Assembly (NCBI GenBank): GCA_964237235.1
Contig: CAXSGY010000002.1
Coordinates: forward strand, 310,001-374,000
Length of the DNA: 64,000 nt
Direction: 5' to 3'
From: GCA-002050365 sp964237235
GTDB taxonomy: Bacteria; Acidobacteriota; Blastocatellia; Pyrinomonadales; Pyrinomonadaceae
The notes below the pieces were generated by a model, which saw only the letters and a program-made list of their open reading frames with translations, was not told where the DNA came from and made no database searches. The position numbers and the translations under genes were made by a program. The number at the start of each line of letters is the position of its first letter. Within the stretch, counting starts at the first letter, position 1. Positions 49,791 to 57,568 of the stretch are shown here, in pieces.

Positions 49791-52649
49791 AGTTCCATTA
49801 AACAAAATCGAATTAAAAAACGGTCGCGTCATCGTGCGGAAGATGCCGCGAAAAAACGGGTCCTCGGCGAATAAAATGACGTGTCCGTTGCCGGTCGGTT
49901 CGTCTATCAAATACGCCGTGCCACGCAGAAGTCTCTCCGTGTTGCCTTCCCAGACGAAGCCGGAAAGCGTCAGAGGCGTTTTCGGTTTCCGGTCGAACAC
50001 GAGCGCGTTCGCGCCTTCCTTCGACGGTCGGAAAAAATAACCCGACGCGAGCAGCACCGGCATATTTTCCTGTTCCAAACCGTATGTCAGATACGTCGTA
50101 CGGTCAACGGTCGCCCGCATAATCGCCCCCGGAATGCCTTCGGGAACTTTGCCCGCGTTTGCCGAAGGCGACGCGACGGGCGGCAAAACCGGCGATTGCC
50201 AATCCTGTTTGTCCGTGCGGTTTTCCGGTGTCGGCGACGGTTCGGGAATTTGCTGTTTGTTTTTATTTCGTTCGGGTGTCGGCGTAGGCGTTGGATTTTC
50301 GATTTCCTTACGCTTATCGGTTTCGTCCGTTTCGGTCGCTTTGCCGGCATCTTCGTCATCGTCGCTCCCGACCAATTTTGCCGAAGTCAGACCGACATCC
50401 TTGAGCGCGGCGAAAACCGACGAGCCGCGCATCGTCACCAATGTTCCGCCGCCGTTAATCCAAGTTTTCAGAGCCGCAATGCCGCCCGCGCCGAGCGCGC
50501 TCGAAAATCGTCCCGCCGAGCCGTCGGGCATAATCAAAACCGTGTAATTTTTTAAGGTTCCGCCGCGCAGATTGTTGATCGTGAGCGGCGTAAATTCGAT
50601 GCCGTAACGGTCGAGCGTCCACCAGATCGAACCGTAGGAAGTTTGCTCTACGCCTTCGTCGGCGACGACGGCGATTTTCGGATTTTGCAGCGAGACGACG
50701 TTTTCGCCGCCGATGCCGGTGTCGCCCGTGTCTTGAAATTGCGTGTTCGCGCCATAAACGGTCAAATTCAATTCGCGCGCCAGCATTTCGACGGCTTGAT
50801 GAATCGTCGGCTGATTGCGCGTTACGCGGACGACGAACGTGCCGCGCGGAAACGTCTGTCCGGCGGCGTTCAAAGGTTTGGTGGCGACGGCGACGCGAAA
50901 GTTTTGTTTCAGAAGCCGAATCGCCGCGACCGCCGCCGCGTCCTGGTCATACGGAATTATATAGGCGGTTTCGGCGCGCGAAAATCTCGATTTTTCGGCG
51001 CGTTTCTGCTGGAGAAAAGCGTCGTCAACGACGACGGAATTTGAAATTTGCGACGCGTCTTCCGACCAGTATGCATCTATTCCGAACGCCAACGGCAGAT
51101 TCCAGGCGGTAATGTCGTAAAAGCCGTAGTCTTCTTTCTGTTGCGATTTGCCGCGCAGCTCGTTGCGTTTGAACCGGTCGGTTTGATCACGGACAAAAGC
51201 CGCGTCCTGCGGCGTGTCGGGTTCGAGTAAGGCTTTGGCAATCCGTTTCTGCGGCTGCGCCAGGTCAACGATATACGCGCCGTTTGAAAAACTGCGCGCG
51301 GTTGCCGCCGCGTCTTTTTCCGCATAGCTGTGCGCTTTATTCGCGTTAAAATTCGGCGACCAGCGGACTTCGATTTTCGCCAAACGCAAAATCTCGATTA
51401 AATCCGCCGCCTTGCCCCAATCGTTTCGCGGGTCAATGACAATGCGTTTTATTCGTTCGGTTTTAACTTCATCAATCGCCGTGCGGCGGAAATCGTAAAA
51501 ATCCTGCAATCTCGATTGACGATTTTTCGCCAGAGTTTCGAGGGTCGTCATCGAAGCGACGAAGTGTTTGGCAATCGCCGAGCGCAGAGTCGCAATCGAA
51601 CCGTCGTCGCGCGTCCAGTTAATTCCCTTAAAACCGCCGCCGTCGGTTTCATAAGTCATTCCAATCGCGCCGTTCAGAGACGGAAACGAATCCCAGTAGC
51701 CCGGATAAAAAAGGTCGAAAATGTCGCGCACATAATAATCCCAATGATTTTTGTCGAAATTGTTTGCGTTCGCCCGTCCGAATGTATCGAGCCATTTGTT
51801 CGTCGCGGGCTGCGGCAAATTCGGGTTAATCGGCAGAGCGGCAGGCGGAAAAAAGAATTGCGAAGGCTGACCGTGCAGGTCGGCGGACACTTGCGGATTC
51901 CACTCGAAAAACGCTTTTTGCAAATTGCGCGTTTCCTTCTGCGTCGCGGCAATATTGTCGCGGTTCAAATCGAAACGGAAATGATTTAATCTGCCGTAAA
52001 TCGTCCACGGTTCGCGGTGTTCGAGCGCGTTGCGGTCGGCGTTGCCGGTCGAGACCGAGTTATACCAGGTGACGAATCGCTCGTGTCCGTCCGGGTTTTC
52101 GCCCGTAATAATCAGCGTTACGCAACTATTTAAAATCTCCAAGGTCTGCGGCTCGTTCGACGCGGCGAGCTGATAAACGACCTGCATCATCGTTTCAAAC
52201 GAAGCCGATTCGTTGCCGTGAATCGTGTAAGCGAGCCACGCGACAGCCGGCTGATTTCCGATAATCTGCGCGGCTTGGGCGGCGTTCGTTTGCCGCGAGT
52301 CGGTTAATTTTTGATTGTTCGCCTTAATCTCGTCGAGCCGCCGCATATTTTCCGGCGAAGAAATCGCCACGACATGCTGCATTCGATGTTCGTTCGTTTC
52401 GCCGATGTCGAAAATCTTCACGCGGTCGGGCGCGGCTTTGGCGATTGTCTCGATGACCCGTTCCATCTGGGCATAGCTCGTATGAAAATCGCCGACATCG
52501 AAATTTAAAATGCTTTGCGGGCGCGGAATTTCCGCACGATATGCGCCGCGCGTGTAAAAATCGAATTTTTCTTCGGTTTGCGAAACGGCAATCCGGACGA
52601 ACGCCGCGCCAACCAAAACGGCTGCCAACAGAGACTTAAATTTTATCAT
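49785..52649 (-). CDS. Secreted M14-family zinc carboxypeptidase, large
   Basis: A 954-residue exported protein with a signal peptide (residues 1-23, ending RIAVSQ). The M14 domain has the zinc His and Glu in YTIHGNESASFE (about residue 150), NPDGHERFVTWYN, and a later His in SADLHGQPS. The C-terminal half (from about 600) is a second alpha/beta region with VVRVTRNQPTIHQAVEML, then a Pro/Thr-rich linker (PTPTPERNKN, PEPSPTPEN), then DUF-like beta sequence. The family removes C-terminal residues; a large M14 of this type probably acts on cell-wall or extracellular peptides. The ATG is at 52647-52649. Confidence 0.88.
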   Translation of the reverse strand: MIKFKSLLAAVLVGAAFVRIAVSQTEEKFDFYTRGAYRAEIPRPQSILNFDVGDFHTSYAQMERVIETIAKAAPDRVKIFDIGETNEHRMQHVVAISSPENMRRLDEIKANNQKLTDSRQTNAAQAAQIIGNQPAVAWLAYTIHGNESASFETMMQVVYQLAASNEPQTLEILNSCVTLIITGENPDGHERFVTWYNSVSTGNADRNALEHREPWTIYGRLNHFRFDLNRDNIAATQKETRNLQKAFFEWNPQVSADLHGQPSQFFFPPAALPINPNLPQPATNKWLDTFGRANANNFDKNHWDYYVRDIFDLFYPGYWDSFPSLNGAIGMTYETDGGGFKGINWTRDDGSIATLRSAIAKHFVASMTTLETLAKNRQSRLQDFYDFRRTAIDEVKTERIKRIVIDPRNDWGKAADLIEILRLAKIEVRWSPNFNANKAHSYAEKDAAATARSFSNGAYIVDLAQPQKRIAKALLEPDTPQDAAFVRDQTDRFKRNELRGKSQQKEDYGFYDITAWNLPLAFGIDAYWSEDASQISNSVVVDDAFLQQKRAEKSRFSRAETAYIIPYDQDAAAVAAIRLLKQNFRVAVATKPLNAAGQTFPRGTFVVRVTRNQPTIHQAVEMLARELNLTVYGANTQFQDTGDTGIGGENVVSLQNPKIAVVADEGVEQTSYGSIWWTLDRYGIEFTPLTINNLRGGTLKNYTVLIMPDGSAGRFSSALGAGGIAALKTWINGGGTLVTMRGSSVFAALKDVGLTSAKLVGSDDDEDAGKATETDETDKRKEIENPTPTPTPERNKNKQQIPEPSPTPENRTDKQDWQSPVLPPVASPSANAGKVPEGIPGAIMRATVDRTTYLTYGLEQENMPVLLASGYFFRPSKEGANALVFDRKPKTPLTLSGFVWEGNTERLLRGTAYLIDEPTGNGHVILFAEDPFFRGIFRTMTRPFFNSILFNGTF

Positions 52650-52748
52650 CAATATTTTCAGAAACTTTGAATCTCGGAAAGAACTTTACCAGATTTTAAA
52701 CCGTAAAGCCTTTAACGCACAAAGCGGCGGAAAGGTTTTGAAAGAATT

Positions 52749-52931
52749 ATGCAATGTCCGAAATGCGATTATCCGCGAATGAAAACGTGGGAAGAATTGT
52801 CAAGCGAAGAAAAATTTCTCGTTGAGCGTTTGCCTTTGTCGGCTGAATTTTCTTTGCAAGAACGGGAAAGTCATTTGTTTTGTCCGCGCTGTCGGAACGA
52901 AATAGTTTCCGACAAAACGGCGATTTGCTGA
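52749..52931 (+). CDS. Small zinc-ribbon protein (60 aa)
   Basis: Starts MQCPKCDYPRMKTWEELSSE and ends HLFCPRCRNEIVSDKTAIC. One CxxC/CxxC ribbon frames a helical middle. It is on the opposite strand to its neighbours. No family is recognised. Confidence 0.6.
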   Translation: MQCPKCDYPRMKTWEELSSEEKFLVERLPLSAEFSLQERESHLFCPRCRNEIVSDKTAIC

Positions 52932-52944
52932 AGAAATTTCAATA

Positions 52945-54894
52945 TTAATCGGCGAGATGAACGCGCTTCAGTAAATCCTGATAACGTTCATCGTCGCGCA
53001 AATCGTCGAACGCCGGATCAATTTTCAGCGAAACCAGATCGGCTTGGCGCATTTGATAAGCTTTTTCAAGCCACGCAAAAGCCTTTTCCTTTTCGCCGAG
53101 CAGAGCGTAAACGTCGGCGACTTTATACGGGCTGTTTTTTCCTTCCCCGGAATTAATAAAAGCTTCGGCGTATTTTCCGGCTTCGTCGCGTCGTCCGTCG
53201 GCGTTGAGAAGCGCAAAACGCATCAAACTATCCGTCGGAATTTTTTCGAGCGCGGCGAAGGCTTTATCGAAATCATTTTTCTGCAGATAAGCTCTCGCCA
53301 GTAAACTATACGCGCCGCTGCCGTCATCCGGTTTGAGAGCGAGCATCTGTTCGGCTTGTTCAATCGCTTTATCGGGCTTGCGCCAATACCAGTAAAGCTC
53401 GGCTAACTGCATCCGAACGCCGTAGGAAAGCGGATCAATTTCGCGGGCGCGCAGAATTTCCGCTTCGGCTTCCTCGAATTTTCCCTGCACCGTGTAATTG
53501 TTCGCCAGCCAGAGACGAGCCGTGCGGTAATTCGGATTTTTCTGCAATGCCAGACGATAAAATCTTTCGCGCTCCGCCAAATCGTAATTTTGCATTGTGG
53601 TGACCGCGCCCAGTGCGAGATACGCGCCAGCCAGATTGTCGTCTAATTCTAAAGCCCGGCGTGCGTGCGACTCGGCGAGCGCGGCGACCGTCTGCGGCGG
53701 TACCATCGCGTTTAGTTCCATCACGGCGTAAGTCGAAGCCGAGCCTTCGTGCGCGAGCGCGTAATTTGCATCAACTTTTAAAGCATTTTCAAAATAGCCG
53801 ACGGCGCGCTTCAAATCGTCCGCGCCGAGCCGGTTGCGATAATACATTCCCCGCAAATAAAGCTGGTAGGCTTTGACGTTTTTCGTGTAGCGTTCGGCGG
53901 GCGCGACTTCGCCGCAGAGTTTTACTTTTAATTCGGTGACGATTTGACAGGCGATGCCGTCCTGGATGGCGAAAATGTCCGACATTTTTTTCTGTTCGGA
54001 ATCGCTCGCCCACAAAACGGTGCCGTCCTGCGCGTTAATCAGTCGGACTTCGACGCGAAGCTGTTCGCCGCTTTGTTTCAGGCTGCCTTCGAGCAATGTT
54101 TCCACGCCGAGCTTTTCGCCGATTTCCCGCGCCGAAACGTCTTTGTCTTTGAATTGAAAAGCCGAGCCGCGCGAGATGACTTTGAGCGATTCGACGCGCG
54201 ATACTTCGTTAATCAAGCTTTCCGTGATGCCGTCCGACAAATAATCGTTTTCCGCATCGCCCGTTAAATTTTTAAGCGGCATAATCGCAATCGAATGTTT
54301 TTGCGCGACGGTTTCGGTCAAAGTTTTCGCTTCGACGTTTTTCGGCTTTTGCCGGTATTGAAAAAAAGCGAATGCGATTAATGAAATCAAACAGACACCG
54401 CCGATTGCCGCGAGAATCGAACGATTTTTTAACGCCGAACGATTATTGATTTTTTCGACCGCCGGCAAATTTTCAGTTTCATTCGCTGTTTGTGCCTCGA
54501 CAACGAGTTTATTAATTGACTGAATAGTGCCGTTTGAATTTTCCGCGCCGTTCGCGCCGTTTTCCATTGCTTCCGCGACCGCGCCGATAAAACGGTAGCC
54601 GCTGCCGCGTCGGGTTTCGATAAAGCGCGGCGATTTTTCCGTGTCGTCGAGCGATTTGCGAATCGCGCCGACGCATTTCCGAAGCGCGTCGTCATAAACG
54701 TCGCGCCCGTCCCAGAAATTATTCAGCAGCTCGTTGCGGCTGACCACGCGCCCGCGGTTTTCGATCAGAAATTGCAGAACCTGAAACGGACGTTTGGCGA
54801 GATGAATTTCCGCGCCGCCGCGCCGCAGAGTTTGCAGCCCGATTTCCAAATCGAATTCGCCGAAAGCGATTTTTTTGCCGTTGCCGTTTTCCAC
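52945..54894 (-). CDS. Winged-helix/TolB-N/TPR sensor-regulator
   Basis: A 649-residue membrane-spanning regulator of a kind frequent in Acidobacteriota. Residues 9-105 form an OmpR/CadC-type winged helix (KRPFQVLQFLIENRGRVVSR, DDALRKCVGAIRKSLDD, RFIETRRGSGYRFIG). A membrane segment follows near 180-200 (LAAIGGVCLISLIAFAFFQ). Then comes a TolB-N/FlgO-like domain (SIAIMPLKNLTGDAENDYLS), then about eight TPR units to the end. It probably binds DNA at the membrane and senses through its outer part. Target genes are unknown. The start is GTG at 54892-54894. Confidence 0.88.
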   Translation of the reverse strand: MENGNGKKIAFGEFDLEIGLQTLRRGGAEIHLAKRPFQVLQFLIENRGRVVSRNELLNNFWDGRDVYDDALRKCVGAIRKSLDDTEKSPRFIETRRGSGYRFIGAVAEAMENGANGAENSNGTIQSINKLVVEAQTANETENLPAVEKINNRSALKNRSILAAIGGVCLISLIAFAFFQYRQKPKNVEAKTLTETVAQKHSIAIMPLKNLTGDAENDYLSDGITESLINEVSRVESLKVISRGSAFQFKDKDVSAREIGEKLGVETLLEGSLKQSGEQLRVEVRLINAQDGTVLWASDSEQKKMSDIFAIQDGIACQIVTELKVKLCGEVAPAERYTKNVKAYQLYLRGMYYRNRLGADDLKRAVGYFENALKVDANYALAHEGSASTYAVMELNAMVPPQTVAALAESHARRALELDDNLAGAYLALGAVTTMQNYDLAERERFYRLALQKNPNYRTARLWLANNYTVQGKFEEAEAEILRAREIDPLSYGVRMQLAELYWYWRKPDKAIEQAEQMLALKPDDGSGAYSLLARAYLQKNDFDKAFAALEKIPTDSLMRFALLNADGRRDEAGKYAEAFINSGEGKNSPYKVADVYALLGEKEKAFAWLEKAYQMRQADLVSLKIDPAFDDLRDDERYQDLLKRVHLAD

Positions 54895-55099
54895 TGGTGC
54901 GTCCGTCGTTCCGTTAAATTTCCGCTAAATTTCCGCTGCGTCGCCGGATTCAGCGACAGTGTTTTTGTTAACCTGCGATTTATAGATCCGAATTATAAAG
55001 CCGTCGCCTTCTGATTTAAAGTTCTAATCAACTGTCTTTCTTATTAAATCAACGCTTCGGCGAACGGCGCAAATCTATCAGCGGGAAAAAAATTTGAAG

Positions 55100-57496
55100 A
55101 TGCTTAATCGTAAAAGAATTTATCCGTCGCCGAAAAATGTCCGGCGCAAATCTGAAATTATCGTTCCGGCGATGCTCGTTCTCTTTTCGATAATAATTTA
55201 TGAGGGCTGTAGCCCGCTTATTTATGAAGCCACGCGCGTAGCTCTCGAAGAAAAATATTCCGCGCCGCTCTACAAGGATTGGGGAACACTCAATCCCAAC
55301 AGCTTCGGCAGAGCGGCAAGTCCTTCGGTCGTGCCGAGACAAGGCATCGTCACGACAAACATTTCGGTCAATGACGAAATTACTTCGGCGGCGCGTCAGA
55401 CGGACGGCAAAATTGTCGCCGCCGGAATCATCAGCCGTGATTTCGCGCTCGTTCGTTACAATTCAAACGGCAGCCTCGATGCGACATTCGGTGATAACGG
55501 CATCGTCAGAACTAATTTTTTCTCTTCAACGGACACGAGAAACGAAGGCATCGCTTCGATAGTTATCCAGCCGGACGGCAGAATCGTCGCGGGCGGAACG
55601 GTTTTGCAGAACGGCGGCGATTTTAACAATTACGATTTCGGGCTGGCTCGCTACAACACGGACGGAAGTCTGGACGCGACGTTCGGCACGGGCGGCAAAG
55701 TCATTACGAACGTCGCGGCGAACAAAGCCGATGCGATCACGTCTTTGGCTTTGCAGGCGGATGGCAAAATCGTCGCCGCCGGTTTCAACGGCGCGCCGCG
55801 TTCGCCGCAGCAGCCCGCCGATTTTTTAGTTGCCCGCTACAACTCGAACGGCAGTCTCGACGCGACTTTCGGCACGAACGGCATCGTGACGACGGATTTC
55901 GGCAACGACAGCGATTTCGGTCTCGCGCTCGTCATTCAAACGGACGGCAAAATGATTGTCGGCGGCTGCGCTTATGATTTCGTGAATACGCATTCCTTCG
56001 ATTTCGCAATGGCGCGCTACAACTCGAACGGCACACTCGACGCGACCTTCGGCAGCGGCGGCAAAGTCATTTACGACGCGGGCGACAGCTCGCCGAACAA
56101 TCCGCGCGGCGACTCTATAATTAGTATGGCATTACAAACGGACGGCAAAATTCTCGCCGCCGGAACGGGCGAACCGAACCGCAGCGCGACCGACAGCGAT
56201 TTCGTGATCGCCAGATTTAACGTGAACGGCACGCTCGATACGACCTTCGGCGCAAACGGGCGCGTCGTCACTGATTTTAACGGCTCGACTGATTTCGCCA
56301 GTTCGATTGCCTTGCAGCCCGACGGCAGATTCGTCGTCGCCGGAGTCGCCGACGGTCAGCTGCAAAACGACCTTTTGCCTCGTCTCAAAGTTCGTTACGA
56401 TTCTTCCGTTATCCGTTCAGCGACTATTTCGGATTTCGCCGTTGCCCGCTACAACCCGAACGGCTCGCTCGACTCGAGCTTCGGAACCGGCGGCAAAGCC
56501 CAGACCGACATTTTCGGCAGTCTCGACGCGGCAATCAAAGTCTTAATTTTACCGAACGGCAACATTCTCGCGCTCGGCTTTACGCAAACCACCGCATTCG
56601 GCAGCGGTCAGGACGATTCCGCCTTGGATTTCGCCAGCGTGATGTATCAGGGCGCAGTTTTACAGCGGCGCAAACTCAACGATTTCGACGGCGACGGCAG
56701 AGCCGAATTCGCGGTTTTTCGATTGTCGAACGGCGCGTGGTATATCCAGAACACCAACGTCAATTCGTCGCGCCCGGCGTTTCGCGCCGTGCAGTTCGGA
56801 CAATCCGGCGACAAACCCGTCGCGGGCGATTACGACGGCGACGGTCGCGCCGACATCGCCGTTTTCCGCAGCGGCATCTGGTATATTTTGCAGTCGTCGG
56901 ACAATTTGTTTCGCGCCGTGCAGTTCGGCGCGGAAACCGATAAACCTGTGCCGGACGATTACGACGGCGACGGCAAAACAGACATCGCCGTCTTTCGTCC
57001 GGCAAACGGAACGTGGTATCTGCAACGCTCGAATCTGGGATTTACGGGCGTTCAATTCGGCACAAACGGCGACGTGCCGGTCAACGGCGATTACGACGGC
57101 GACGGCAAAAGCGATGTCGCGGTGTATCGTCCGGCAAACGGAACCTGGTATCGCCTGAACAGTTCAAACGGCGCGTTCAGCGGCGCGCAGTTCGGAGCGG
57201 CGGAAGATAAACCGGTGGTTGGCGATTACGACGCGGACGGCATCTACGACCTCGCGGTTTTTCGACCTTCAAACGGCACTTGGTATGTGCAGAAAAGCGC
57301 GGAAGGATTTAGCGCGGCGCAGTTCGGCGTTTCGACCGATTTGCCCGTTCCCGCCGATTACGACGGCGACCAGCGGACGGATTTCGCAGTTTTCCGCCCG
57401 TCAAGCGGCATCTGGTATGTTCTGCAAAGCGCAAACGGATTCACGGGAATTCAATTCGGCGCAAGCGGCGACGTTCCGGTTCCGGCAACTCCTTGA
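55100..57496 (+). CDS. Delta-60 and VCBS/FG-GAP repeat surface protein
   Basis: A 798-residue protein. An N-terminal hydrophobic segment with a Cys (MLVLFSIIIYEGCSPL) suggests export and possibly lipid anchoring. Residues about 75-500 contain about seven delta-60 repeats (ADGKIVAAG...DFLVARYNSNGSLDATFGTNG). Residues from about 520 contain about six FG-GAP/VCBS-like units (DYDGDGKTDIAVFRPANGTWY). Both form beta-propellers, and VCBS units carry calcium-like D-x-D-x-D sites. The role is probably adhesion or surface binding. The ATG at 55100 is used; a TTG at 55094 is possible. Confidence 0.85.
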   Translation: MLNRKRIYPSPKNVRRKSEIIVPAMLVLFSIIIYEGCSPLIYEATRVALEEKYSAPLYKDWGTLNPNSFGRAASPSVVPRQGIVTTNISVNDEITSAARQTDGKIVAAGIISRDFALVRYNSNGSLDATFGDNGIVRTNFFSSTDTRNEGIASIVIQPDGRIVAGGTVLQNGGDFNNYDFGLARYNTDGSLDATFGTGGKVITNVAANKADAITSLALQADGKIVAAGFNGAPRSPQQPADFLVARYNSNGSLDATFGTNGIVTTDFGNDSDFGLALVIQTDGKMIVGGCAYDFVNTHSFDFAMARYNSNGTLDATFGSGGKVIYDAGDSSPNNPRGDSIISMALQTDGKILAAGTGEPNRSATDSDFVIARFNVNGTLDTTFGANGRVVTDFNGSTDFASSIALQPDGRFVVAGVADGQLQNDLLPRLKVRYDSSVIRSATISDFAVARYNPNGSLDSSFGTGGKAQTDIFGSLDAAIKVLILPNGNILALGFTQTTAFGSGQDDSALDFASVMYQGAVLQRRKLNDFDGDGRAEFAVFRLSNGAWYIQNTNVNSSRPAFRAVQFGQSGDKPVAGDYDGDGRADIAVFRSGIWYILQSSDNLFRAVQFGAETDKPVPDDYDGDGKTDIAVFRPANGTWYLQRSNLGFTGVQFGTNGDVPVNGDYDGDGKSDVAVYRPANGTWYRLNSSNGAFSGAQFGAAEDKPVVGDYDADGIYDLAVFRPSNGTWYVQKSAEGFSAAQFGVSTDLPVPADYDGDQRTDFAVFRPSSGIWYVLQSANGFTGIQFGASGDVPVPATP

Positions 57497-57519
57497 CACC
57501 TGATTTTATAACGATGAAA

Positions 57520-57555
57520 GCGCGCGAAGATTATCCTTCGCGCGCTTTTATTTTT
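57520..57555 (+). terminator. Terminator of the delta-60/VCBS gene
   Basis: GCGCGCGAAG and CTTCGCGCGC flank a short loop and are followed by TTTTATTTTT, 23 bases after the stop. It also lies just below leuS, which converges, and may serve both. Confidence 0.85.
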
Positions 57556-57568
57556 GATGCGTTCTGAA